Made by a program: the position numbers and the translations under genes. Positions 8,493-16,736 of a stretch of DNA of 64,000 nt are shown in pieces; within the stretch, counting starts at the first letter, position 1; each line of letters begins with the position of its first letter. Below the pieces are notes generated by a model. The model saw only the letters and a list, made by a program, of their open reading frames with translations. It did no database searches and was not told the DNA's origin. Source of the DNA: Luteibacter sp. dw_328 (GTDB lineage Bacteria > Pseudomonadota > Gammaproteobacteria > Xanthomonadales > Rhodanobacteraceae); the NCBI RefSeq assembly GCF_018449605.1, contig NZ_JAAVUW010000005.1, positions 248,001-312,000 on the forward strand. Reading direction: 5' to 3'.

Positions 8493-9476
8493 TCAAAGAT
8501 TACGAAGCACATACCGCCCATCCTCATAACCTTCGACGGCTACGACTTCCTGGACGCGGCGGCCATTGGGGGTTCGCGAAATATGGACAAGCAAATGCAC
8601 GGCCTCGCCGATCAACGGCTCTATGGGCCGTGGCGCATCGCGATGCATGCTGATAAGCATCGACAGCCGTGACAGCCCTGCCCGCGCGTCGTTGGCATGA
8701 AGCGTCGCCGCGCCACCTTCATGGCCGGTATTCCACGCCATGAGGAGATCCAGCGCTTCCGGCCCACGCACCTCACCGACGAGAATGCGATCCGGCCGCA
8801 TGCGTAACGACGTGCGTAACAGCTGCGTCATGCTGACTTCGAACGAGGTCCGGTACTGCACGAAGTTCTCAGCCGAACACTGGATCTCTCCCGTGTCTTC
8901 GATAATGAAGACGCGCTCGCTGGCATCCGCCTCGACCATCTCGCGGATGAGCGCGTTGATAAGCGTGGTCTTGCCCGATCCGGTACCGCCGATAACAAGA
9001 ATGTTCCGGTGTCCGAGAACAGCGTTCATGAGCACGTCGCGGTGCTCTTCGCTAATCACACCCGCCGCCACGTAGTCCGCCAGCGTGAAGATCGACACCG
9101 CCTTCTTCCGCAAGGCGAAGGTCGGCCCACTTACGATGGGCGGAAGCTGCGCAGCAAAACGCGATCCATCCAAGGGAAACTCCGACTCCAGCACCGGGTT
9201 CGCGCGGGTTATTTCCTTGCCGTAATAGCCGGCCGTCGTCTTGATCACCGCTTCTGACTGGCTCGGGCGCATGCTGCCGATGCAACGCATGCCCTCACCC
9301 AGCCGCTCTTGCCACAGGCGGGTGTCCGCATTGAGCATGATCTCGACGGTCTTCGGATCATTGAAGGCATCCAGGAAGGCGTCGCCGAGATCGCGCATTA
9401 GTTTCTCTCGCGCGCGCTCCTTCACCACGGCGGATACGCCGGAAGGGGGTCCCTGTTCCATGTGTATTGCGATCAC
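8493..9476 (-). CDS. trbB: TrbB/VirB11 conjugal transfer ATPase
   Basis: 327-residue hexameric traffic ATPase of the type IV secretion system. Visible motifs are Walker A GGTGSGKT near residue 165, the Asp box (RVFIIEDTGEIQ), Walker B region (RILVGEVRGPEALDLLMAWN) and the His box (GHEGGAATLHAND). The start is taken as GTG at 9476 because it overlaps the TGA of a short upstream frame as GTGA. An ATG five codons later (9461) is possible but has no well-placed ribosome site. It is the first surviving gene of the trb operon, only 87 bases after the fimbrial usher. Confidence 0.95.
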   Translation of the reverse strand: MIAIHMEQGPPSGVSAVVKERAREKLMRDLGDAFLDAFNDPKTVEIMLNADTRLWQERLGEGMRCIGSMRPSQSEAVIKTTAGYYGKEITRANPVLESEFPLDGSRFAAQLPPIVSGPTFALRKKAVSIFTLADYVAAGVISEEHRDVLMNAVLGHRNILVIGGTGSGKTTLINALIREMVEADASERVFIIEDTGEIQCSAENFVQYRTSFEVSMTQLLRTSLRMRPDRILVGEVRGPEALDLLMAWNTGHEGGAATLHANDARAGLSRLSMLISMHRDAPRPIEPLIGEAVHLLVHISRTPNGRRVQEVVAVEGYEDGRYVLRNL

Positions 9477-9553
9477 TCCGGCACCGGCGCGACCGTCATG
9501 GTCCCTACCGGCGATACGTCGACAACGGGCGCCTCCGCGACCCGTACTTGGTG
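9473..9553 (-). pseudogene. 3' remnant of a lost gene upstream of trbB
   Basis: A 27-codon frame ends in TGA overlapping the trbB GTG as GTGA, the stop-start coupling used throughout this operon. The frame is closed at its upstream side by a TAG at 9554-9556, right beside the usher stop codon (9564-9566). It encodes a Pro/Val-rich tail (VVDVSPVGTMTVAPVPE) that I do not recognise. It is best read as the end of a gene that once preceded trbB and was cut when the fimbrial cluster became its neighbour. It could also be chance. Confidence 0.35.
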
Positions 9554-9563
9554 CTATCGAGGC

Positions 9564-12227
9564 CTAGGCGGCCTTCTTCAGTGGGACAGCCGCTGCAGAG
9601 TCGGCACCGATGCATGTGGTACGAAGAGAGCGATGCATCCCGTGCAAGGTCGTGCTCTCCAGCGACTGCGGCACGTCGACGTAGCAGGCGGTGGGCGGAC
9701 CCTCGCCCCAGCGCACGGTGAGGCGCGATCCTGCCGCGACACCCCGCGTGAATATCTTGCTTCCCTGCCCGACGACGCCAACCACCTGGCCATGGCTATC
9801 GGTCACCGATGCGCCAAAGGGAAGCGGCTCTCCGCTCACGCGCGATGCCCGGATCAGCAGGGCCTGCGAGACGGTCGTGCGGTAGTCGAGTCGCGCAAAT
9901 GCGCCCGCGCGCGGCGCGACGCTCTCGCTCGTGCTCTCGAGCTCGACGTCCTGCGAGGCGCCGGCCGGATTGATGGAGACCGTGTTCAGCTGGTAGGGCT
10001 GCAGGCCGCGCACCACGGCATTGCCGCGCCGATCGAGGCGGGCGCCGCCGTGATTGTCGATGCGCGCACCGGCCGCTCCCGGGGCGTGGACGATCGCGTT
10101 CGTCTCGCCGAGCTCCTGCGCAAGGGTGATCCCATCGCGATGGGCCACAAGTGCGCCCGTGGCGCCGAGCGAGTACTGGGACGTGCTGCCGCTGTGACCC
10201 ACGCCAACGCGGTAGACACCGGCGGGTGCACGGTAGGAAAGACTGGCGTTGCCACCCTGGTTGGCACCCCGCCCCGGAAGCTCTGAGCGGCTGCCGGACA
10301 GGTTGTAGGTAAGGTCACGCGCGTTGTCGATCACGCCATTGACCGAAGCCAGCGTCGTGCGACGTCCGTCATCGGAACGGTTGTGGCTGACGTTGAGATT
10401 CGGCGAGCGCGACTGACTACCCAGGGGGACCGAGAGCGACAGATAGATCGTCGTGTCGGTTCCATCGCTGCGGCGGCCATCGATGCGGCCCCCGAACGCG
10501 TCGCCGACGCGGGAGCGTTGAACCGATACGTTGTAAGACACCGCGCGCCAGCTGTTGCCATAACCGAGCGAGAAGTTGAGGCCGCGCGAGCGATCCCCCC
10601 AGTAATCGACCAGCGACCCAGTGGCGACCAGACGACCTTCACCCAGCGCCTGGGCCACCGTCAGATCGAAGCGGCTACGCTCGCCCCCGATCCGCGTTCC
10701 GTTCTCGCCGCGACGAAAGCGCTCGCGCAAGGTGGCTGCGTCGGTGACCCCGAGGAAGTCGCGAGTGGAGAAACGGTAGGCAGAGACGCCGATGTTTGTC
10801 CCGGTGGTGTTGACGCTCCGACTGTAGCGAACGCGTGTACTGATGCCCCGACGCACGCCCGCCGCGCGGAACGCGGCGCGTGACCCGGTGACATCCAGGG
10901 AGACAGCACCGAAAGGCAGATTGACCGCAGCCCCGAGCAGTCCGGCGACGTAGCTGTTCGACGCGGTTGTGCCGCCGTATAGCGTGCTGTTCGTCGTAAC
11001 GCCGCGCTGGACCGTCGCCTGAAAAACGAACGGTGTGGCGACGAGACTCGTCTCCGACACCTGGCCGGCGGCAACGGCGAATCGCGTCGTGCCTTCGCGG
11101 AGCATCTGTGGCACGGACGTGTACGGCACCACGATGGTCTTGGTGCGGCCATCAGCTTCGGTAATCACCACCTCGAGATCGCTGCCGTACCCCGTGGGAT
11201 ACAGATCGTCGAGCTGGAACGCACCCGGAGCGACCGTGGTGCTGGCAATGACGTAGCCATTCTGGCGCACCGTCACCTGTGCGTTGCTCTCGGCGACACC
11301 GCGGATGACCGGCGCGTACCCTCGTTGGGAGGCGGGCAACATGCGCTGATCGCTCGCGATCGAAACACCGCGAATGCGGACGCTGTCGAGGATCTCCCCG
11401 CTGGTGTAGCTCTCACCCACGGTCAACTGGGCACGCGCGTCCGTCAGGTCGTGCTGCGCGTAGGTCAGCGTGTTCTGCCAGCTCCGCTTGCCCTCGGTCA
11501 CGCTCATCGAACCGTTGTGACGCAGGCGCCAGCCAGCGACGTTTGCTCCGGCGTTCACGCCGACGAAGGTCGACGTCGATCGCCTGCCATTCGAGCGCAG
11601 CTGGAAGGTATTTGCGTTGTAACCGATCATCAACGCCGCCTCTCCCGCATCCCACAGGTCGGGACTCACGTAGCCGCGCGCATGGCTTGCCATGAACACC
11701 TGCGGTACGGTGATGTGCAGGATCTGCTCCGCATCGTCGAAGTCCACGGTGGCATCGGGGACCGCGGCGTCCAGATTGCCGCAGAGAAGGGTGTCGTCGA
11801 GTGGCCGAAGGGCCGTGTTTTCGCTGCGGGCCCGCAGCTTGTCGATATCCAGACCAAAGGCGACAAGCATCTCCCGATTCAGGCAAGGCTGCGCACTGGT
11901 GCTGTCCGCGACCTGACGGAAGATGACATTACGCGATCCCGGCACCGGCTGGCCGTTCACCTGGATCTGCGGTCGATAGATACCAGCGAGAGTGACATTG
12001 CCGCGCTCGAAGCGCGAAAGGTCCACGTCGGACGACAAGGAGTGAATGAAATCGGCGTTGAACACGGCCTGCGGCTCAAGCGACGCGGGAAGAGGGTCGG
12101 GACCGACCGGATCGATGGCTGCGTCGGCAGCGCTCGGAAGCGCCAGCGCGAGCGCCAGCACCAAGGGATGGCGGACGAACGGGCGAGTCCCCGTGACGCG
12201 AGGGGTTGTCCTTGAGAGTTCGTTCAT
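9564..12227 (-). CDS. Outer-membrane fimbrial usher (FimD/PapC family)
   Basis: 887-residue usher that takes chaperone-bound subunits and forms the outer-membrane export pore. A signal peptide ends in SAADA near residue 36. An N-terminal periplasmic domain (FNADFIHSLSSDVDLSRFE, NGQPVPGSRNVIF) is followed by a long Thr/Ser/Gly-rich beta barrel with a plug and C-terminal domains. The two Cys near the C terminus are present. Length fits the family. The start has a GGGAAGGA ribosome site. It follows the chaperone by 18 bases in a three-gene operon. Confidence 0.95.
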   Translation of the reverse strand: MNELSRTTPRVTGTRPFVRHPLVLALALALPSAADAAIDPVGPDPLPASLEPQAVFNADFIHSLSSDVDLSRFERGNVTLAGIYRPQIQVNGQPVPGSRNVIFRQVADSTSAQPCLNREMLVAFGLDIDKLRARSENTALRPLDDTLLCGNLDAAVPDATVDFDDAEQILHITVPQVFMASHARGYVSPDLWDAGEAALMIGYNANTFQLRSNGRRSTSTFVGVNAGANVAGWRLRHNGSMSVTEGKRSWQNTLTYAQHDLTDARAQLTVGESYTSGEILDSVRIRGVSIASDQRMLPASQRGYAPVIRGVAESNAQVTVRQNGYVIASTTVAPGAFQLDDLYPTGYGSDLEVVITEADGRTKTIVVPYTSVPQMLREGTTRFAVAAGQVSETSLVATPFVFQATVQRGVTTNSTLYGGTTASNSYVAGLLGAAVNLPFGAVSLDVTGSRAAFRAAGVRRGISTRVRYSRSVNTTGTNIGVSAYRFSTRDFLGVTDAATLRERFRRGENGTRIGGERSRFDLTVAQALGEGRLVATGSLVDYWGDRSRGLNFSLGYGNSWRAVSYNVSVQRSRVGDAFGGRIDGRRSDGTDTTIYLSLSVPLGSQSRSPNLNVSHNRSDDGRRTTLASVNGVIDNARDLTYNLSGSRSELPGRGANQGGNASLSYRAPAGVYRVGVGHSGSTSQYSLGATGALVAHRDGITLAQELGETNAIVHAPGAAGARIDNHGGARLDRRGNAVVRGLQPYQLNTVSINPAGASQDVELESTSESVAPRAGAFARLDYRTTVSQALLIRASRVSGEPLPFGASVTDSHGQVVGVVGQGSKIFTRGVAAGSRLTVRWGEGPPTACYVDVPQSLESTTLHGMHRSLRTTCIGADSAAAVPLKKAA

Positions 12228-12245
12228 GATCCTTCCCGCGTCTGA

Positions 12246-12989
12246 TCAGTGGCCGAGCGTGGCCGTGTGTTTCACGAATCCGCCGTAGTCGTTGATCGTC
12301 TGGAAAGCGATCTCGACACGACTCCCTTTCTCGACAGCTGCTTTCATCGGTACGGTGTAGACACCGTGCGGCTCGAGGGCGAAGGGTTCTGCTTCCACCA
12401 CTTTCCCGTCGATCGTGAGCTTCAGGTCGTTGACGGTGACGTGGAACGCACTGTCGTTGCCGACGGAGATTCCGCCACTACCGGGAGCCTTCCAGACCAG
12501 CCCGGCCGCCGCTGAATCGGGCGAACCCGCCAGGCCCTTCGGCCGGTAGAAGAGTTTCAGACGGTAACGAAAGGCGAGCTGCATCTGACCGCCCTCATCG
12601 ACTTCTTCCGCCTTCGGTGGCACCTCGAGGATGTTGAGCCAGAACTGCGACTCCCGATCGGCGGCAAGTTCGCCGCCGGTGTAGGCCAGACGTAAGGTCT
12701 GCGACTTTCCTGCTTCGACACGCGCGATCGGCGGCGTCACGTTGAATGGCACATCCACCGTCTCCGGCTTCGCATTGGCGTCGCCGTCATCGAGCCAGGC
12801 CTGGGTGAGCGCGGGGAGCTTGCCCACGTTGCTCACTTTGATGGTGATCTCCTTTTCGCCTTCGCGATAAACGAAACGGGTGCCACTCATGACCACGCTG
12901 GCCAAGGCCGGCGCGCTATTCATGGCGACGCCGAGTAACACCAGGGCAAGGCAAAGCCACCGCGAGCGGTGATGGAAGTGTTTTTTCAT
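12246..12989 (-). CDS. Periplasmic fimbrial chaperone (PapD family)
   Basis: 247-residue chaperone for fimbrial subunits. The start MKKHFHHRSR at 12989 has an AGAGAA site and gives a signal peptide ending in APALA; the longer frame does not. The PapD hallmarks are visible: an N-terminal strand (MSGTRFVYREGEKEITIKVSN), the alternating SQFWLNILEVPPK segment of the G1 strand, and LAFRYRLKLFYRPKGL linking the two Ig-like domains. It lies between pilin and usher. Confidence 0.94.
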   Translation of the reverse strand: MKKHFHHRSRWLCLALVLLGVAMNSAPALASVVMSGTRFVYREGEKEITIKVSNVGKLPALTQAWLDDGDANAKPETVDVPFNVTPPIARVEAGKSQTLRLAYTGGELAADRESQFWLNILEVPPKAEEVDEGGQMQLAFRYRLKLFYRPKGLAGSPDSAAAGLVWKAPGSGGISVGNDSAFHVTVNDLKLTIDGKVVEAEPFALEPHGVYTVPMKAAVEKGSRVEIAFQTINDYGGFVKHTATLGH

Positions 12990-13042
12990 AACGTTCTCTG
13001 GGCAGGTCGGTCGCCAATCGAGCACGGCGACCGACGTCTTGC

Positions 13043-13594
13043 TTACGGTTCGAAGCGGATCGTGTACTTCACCGAACCACCCGCCTTACCCGGGCCGACC
13101 GATGCGGCGATCTGCTCGAAGGCCACGACGTGGGCGAGAATCGCCTGATTGTTGTCGACGACCTTCTTCACGACCTGCTGGTCGCCCCAGATGTCGATGG
13201 GTGCCAGGTTTTCATTAAGGAGGCGGAACTGCACGCCCGTCGCCGTACCACTGGTGACTTTCACCATGCCCGTGTTGATGTCGGTCAGCGTGCTGTCCGG
13301 ATCGAACGAGGCCCACACCTTGGTGGTATCGGTGCAGGTTGTTTCACCGGTCTTGCCGATATAGATACGGAAACCGGTCTCACCGACGCGCGTGCCGATG
13401 CCCGTGAACTTCGAACCGTCTACGCCGGCCAGGGAGACGGTGAAGTCCGGACCGACGCCGCCCTCACCACTGACGCTGCAGGAGACGTTGGTGATCTCAC
13501 CGTCGAAGGTGATCGTACCGTCCGAAGCGGCGAAGGCCGACGGTGCGGCCAGACCCGCGAAGAGCAGGGCGGAAAGTGTTGCCTTGAGGTTCAT
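13043..13594 (-). CDS. Fimbrial major subunit (FimA-like)
   Basis: 183-residue exported pilin. A signal peptide ends in PSAFA near residue 22. The mature protein starts with SDGTITFDGEITNVSCSVSG, the donor-strand region and first Cys of type 1 pilins; the partner Cys is in GETTCTDTT. The C terminus has the penultimate aromatic pattern (VKYTIRF). An AAAAGG site precedes the ATG by 8 bases. No second subunit or tip adhesin gene is present before the usher or after it. Confidence 0.92.
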   Translation of the reverse strand: MNLKATLSALLFAGLAAPSAFAASDGTITFDGEITNVSCSVSGEGGVGPDFTVSLAGVDGSKFTGIGTRVGETGFRIYIGKTGETTCTDTTKVWASFDPDSTLTDINTGMVKVTSGTATGVQFRLLNENLAPIDIWGDQQVVKKVVDNNQAILAHVVAFEQIAASVGPGKAGGSVKYTIRFEP

Positions 13595-13849
13595 CCAATT
13601 AACCTTTTACTGTTTTTTGTGTTGATCGACGGCCGAAGCGGCCGCCGGCGTCAGGGAGACACGGGGTCATCCCCGCGCATCACGCAGCCGAGCTCGACCA
13701 ACGCGAGCGCCAGTAGAAGTTTGTAGGAGTTACCCTTCGATCCATATGGAAGATTACTCAAAAGTAAGGTTTTCTTACGTTGAGTGAGGGCGCCACCGCG
13801 TCCGTTTGGGGATCGTTCTCAAGACGCGGCGGCACTCACGTGGTAAGCG
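13595..13849 (-). promoter_or_regulatory. Leader region of the fimbrial operon with a compound inverted repeat
   Basis: This 255-base gap holds the fimbrial promoter region, but no clear -35/-10 pair could be assigned. At 13758-13784 there is a two-step inverted repeat: CTCAA / TTGAG outside and GTAAG / CTTAC inside, with a 5-base centre. It could be an operator or a weak hmp terminator, since it lies 66 bases after the hmp stop. Confidence 0.35.
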
Positions 13850-15031
13850 TCAGTCGAGCGAAGAGGCCGGCCCGAAGAACTCGTACTTCGCCCGGGCATC
13901 GGGCACGCCCAGGTCGCGCAGTGCCCGCCGCACGGCCTTCATGAAAGGCTTCGGCCCCAGGTAGTAGGCGTCCATCGTGTCGATGGCCGGCAGCCACGCA
14001 GCGAGAAGGTCCTTGTCGAGGAAACCGGTCGCGTCGGGTTCGGCGTCACCCTTGCGCGGCGCCTCGTAGCAGTAGTACCGGCGAAGCCTGGAATGCTCCG
14101 CCGCGAGGTTGTCGATGACATCTCGAAAGGCATGCACGCCGCCATGACGCGCCGAATGGATGAAGTGAATCGGGCGTTCCGTCGCCAGCGCGGCCTGCAG
14201 CATGGCCAACGTCGGCGTGATGCCGACACCACCGCTGATGAGCACGAGTGCGCGGTCGTTATGCTCGAGCACGAAGTGGCCCGAGGGCGGAAAGAGTTCA
14301 ACCGTGTCGCCTACCTGGATGTGGTCATGCAGGTGGTTGGACACCAGGCCACCGGTTACCCGCTTGACGCTTATCCGGTAGCCCTTTTCATTCGACGCGG
14401 CCGACAACGAGTAGTTACGGCGCGCATCCTGGTTGCCCACGAGGACGCGCAGGCCGATGTACTGGCCCGGCGCATGAGCGATGACAGCACCGCCGTCTTC
14501 CGGAACGAAGTGGAACGAGGTGATTTCGTCGCTCTCCTGCACCTTGTGCGCGACGACGAAGGTCCGCCCGTCGCGCCAGCCACCCGGGCTCGACGCCACG
14601 CGGTCATAGATGACTTCTTCGGCATCGCCGAGGATATCGGCCAGCTGCTGGTAGGCGACGCCCCAGGCCTCGAGCACCGCGTCCGTGGCGATGTCGGCGC
14701 CCAATACCTCGCGGATGGCACGCAGCAAGGAGGCACCGACGACCGGATAGTGCTCGCGGCGAATCCTCAGCGACACGTGCTTGCTGATGATCGCGCCGAC
14801 GAGGTCGCCGAGGGCTTCGAGCTTGTCGATGTGCCGTGCGTACATCAGCACGCCGTTGGCCAGCGCGCGCGGCTGCTCGCCTGTGGCCTGGTTGGCCTGG
14901 TTGAAGAAGGGACGCACCTCCGGATGCTCGTCGAGGAGGATGCGATAGAAGTGCGTCGTGAGCGCCTCGCCGCCCTGCTCGAGCAGGGGCACGGTGGAGC
15001 GGACGATGGCGCGGTGTTCGGCGGAAATCAT
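13850..15031 (-). CDS. hmp: Flavohemoglobin nitric oxide dioxygenase
   Basis: 393-residue enzyme that converts NO and O2 to nitrate using NAD(P)H in the cytoplasm. An N-terminal globin domain contains the B10 Tyr (HFYRIL) and the proximal His (ISKHVSL). The FAD domain has RNYSLSAAS and the NAD domain has VLISGGVGITPTLAML and the C-terminal EFFGP. The start MISAEHR at 15031 has an AGAGG site; an ATG 60 bases upstream would cover the predicted promoter. It is divergent from norR, with NorR-type sites between them. Confidence 0.96.
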   Translation of the reverse strand: MISAEHRAIVRSTVPLLEQGGEALTTHFYRILLDEHPEVRPFFNQANQATGEQPRALANGVLMYARHIDKLEALGDLVGAIISKHVSLRIRREHYPVVGASLLRAIREVLGADIATDAVLEAWGVAYQQLADILGDAEEVIYDRVASSPGGWRDGRTFVVAHKVQESDEITSFHFVPEDGGAVIAHAPGQYIGLRVLVGNQDARRNYSLSAASNEKGYRISVKRVTGGLVSNHLHDHIQVGDTVELFPPSGHFVLEHNDRALVLISGGVGITPTLAMLQAALATERPIHFIHSARHGGVHAFRDVIDNLAAEHSRLRRYYCYEAPRKGDAEPDATGFLDKDLLAAWLPAIDTMDAYYLGPKPFMKAVRRALRDLGVPDARAKYEFFGPASSLD

Positions 15032-15065
15032 GGGACTGCCTCTGGTTTTGGGTATGTCCTCTTTA

Positions 15066-15082
15066 TTCACATCCCATGCCAG
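15066..15082 (-). promoter_or_regulatory. Candidate sigma-54 promoter of hmp
   Basis: On the minus strand CTGGCATGGGATGTGAA aligns with the -24/-12 consensus: the GG at 15080-15079 and, after ten bases, a G at 15068. The second -12 base is A rather than C, so the match is imperfect. It would give a leader of about 25 bases to the ATG at 15031, and the NorR dyads lie about 45-85 bases upstream, as expected for an enhancer-dependent promoter. Confidence 0.45.
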
Positions 15083-15120
15083 TTCTGACATTGTTTAAAG
15101 TTCATAGAGTTAGAATAGCG

Positions 15121-15165
15121 AAGGGTCGAAGTGACCCGCTCCGAGACCGGGTCACTTCGACCCTT
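15121..15165. promoter_or_regulatory. Pair of NorR enhancer sites (inverted 17-base repeat)
   Basis: Two perfect 17-base arms, AAGGGTCGAAGTGACCC and its reverse complement, are separated by 11 bases. Each arm contains a GT-N7-AC core (15125-15135 and 15151-15161) flanked by GGGTC/GACCC, the known NorR binding pattern. Centre-to-centre spacing is 26 bases. The pair lies between norR and hmp, so it can serve both hmp activation and norR autoregulation. Confidence 0.75.
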
Positions 15166-15176
15166 GCGAGGTCGAT

Positions 15177-16727
15177 ATGACTGCAGCTCGTCCTGAACTC
15201 GATGCCCTGCTGCCGCTGGTCGACGATCTCTCCAGGGAGATTCCCGAGGCCGAGCGCTACCGGCGACTTCTCGATACCTTGCGCTTACTCGTGCCTTGCG
15301 ACGCCAGCGCCCTGCTCCGTCTCGAGGGTCGCGAGCTCGTACCCCTGGCGGTCGACGGACTCACCGAGGACACGCTCGGCCGTCGCTTCGTCGTGGCGGA
15401 CCATCCCCGGTTCGCCGCCTTGCTCGCGCAGGAAGGTCCGACCCTGTTCCCGCCCGATAGCCCCCTGCCCGATCCTTACGACGGCCTGGTGGAGGCTCAT
15501 TTGCCGCTCGACGTGCATGACTGCATGGGCTGCCCCCTGGTGATCGACGGTAAGCCCTGGGGTCTGGTGACCGTCGATGCGCTGGAGGCAGGTCGCTTCG
15601 GACCGTCCGACCTCACTACCGTGCGCGCCTTTGCCAGTCTTGCCGCTGCCACGGTTTCGGTGGCTGAGCGGATGCGCGGCCTGCAGCGCTCCGCCGAGCA
15701 CGAGCGTGCCCGCGCCGAAGGTTTCCGGCTAGCGGCCGGGCAAGTGCCCGGCCGCGCGCTTGCTGGCCGCAGCCCGGCCTTTCGGCGGCTGGTCGACGAC
15801 ATCGCCACCGTCGCCGGCAGCGACCTCACCGTACTGATCCGCGGCGAGACGGGCGTCGGCAAGGAACTGGTGGCGCAGGCCATCCATGCGGCCTCGCCGC
15901 GCGCCGACCGGCCGCTGATAGCGGTCAACTGCGCTGCGCTTCCCGAGCATCTGGTGGAGAGCGAGTTGTTCGGGCACGTGCGCGGTGCCTTCTCCGGCGC
16001 AACGACCGACCGCCGCGGCAAGTTCGAGCTCGCCGACCACGGCACGTTGTTTCTCGACGAAGTCGCCGACCTCTCCCTCGCGGCGCAGGCCACACTGCTT
16101 CGCGTGATGCAGAGCGGCCAGCTGCAGCGGGTCGGGTCCGATCGCGAGCACCGGGTAAACGTACGAATCATTGCCGCGAGCAACCGCGATCTTGCCGATG
16201 AAGTGCGGGCCGGCCGCTGCCGTGCGGACTTCTACCACCGCATCAGCGTCTATCCACTACGTGTGCCAGCGTTGCGGGAGCGTGGTAACGACGTGTTGCT
16301 TCTGGCCGGTACGTTTCTCGAAGAGAATCGAGGCCGACTCGGTCTGACAGGCCTCCGGCTGGCCAGTGACGCGCAAGCCGCCCTGCTCGCCTGGACGTGG
16401 CCGGGAAACGTGCGTGAGCTCGAACACACCATCGGCCGTAGCGCACTGAAGGCGCTGTCGCGGCAAGGGAGCAAGGCACGTGCGCTGACGTTGTCGGCGT
16501 CCGACCTCGACTTGCCCGTAGCGAAGACTGTGCCGGTCGCGGTACCCGAGAGCACCGATCAGATCACCGGCCTGTCACTCCGCGCCGATCTCGATCGCTA
16601 CGAGCGCTCGGTCATCGAACGCAGTCTCCGTCGGAACGACAACAACTGGGCGGCCACGGCGCGAGAGCTCGGGATGGACCGTGCCAACCTGCGACGATCC
16701 GCAGCCCGGCTCGGCATCCCGAGATAG
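15177..16727 (+). CDS. norR: NorR, NO-responsive sigma-54 activator
   Basis: 516-residue enhancer-binding protein. The N-terminal GAF domain (about 20-165) carries the PDPYDG and HDCMGCP segments of the non-haem iron NO sensor. The AAA+ domain has Walker A GETGVGKE (223-230) and Walker B LFLDE (291-295). The sigma-54 contact loop reads GAFSGA (270-275) instead of GAFTGA, a conservative Thr to Ser change. A Fis-type helix-turn-helix ends the protein (NWAATARELGMDRANLRR). It is divergent from hmp and convergent with the sugar transporter gene. Confidence 0.95.
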   Translation: MTAARPELDALLPLVDDLSREIPEAERYRRLLDTLRLLVPCDASALLRLEGRELVPLAVDGLTEDTLGRRFVVADHPRFAALLAQEGPTLFPPDSPLPDPYDGLVEAHLPLDVHDCMGCPLVIDGKPWGLVTVDALEAGRFGPSDLTTVRAFASLAAATVSVAERMRGLQRSAEHERARAEGFRLAAGQVPGRALAGRSPAFRRLVDDIATVAGSDLTVLIRGETGVGKELVAQAIHAASPRADRPLIAVNCAALPEHLVESELFGHVRGAFSGATTDRRGKFELADHGTLFLDEVADLSLAAQATLLRVMQSGQLQRVGSDREHRVNVRIIAASNRDLADEVRAGRCRADFYHRISVYPLRVPALRERGNDVLLLAGTFLEENRGRLGLTGLRLASDAQAALLAWTWPGNVRELEHTIGRSALKALSRQGSKARALTLSASDLDLPVAKTVPVAVPESTDQITGLSLRADLDRYERSVIERSLRRNDNNWAATARELGMDRANLRRSAARLGIPR

Positions 16728-16736
16728 GCCCCAGGT

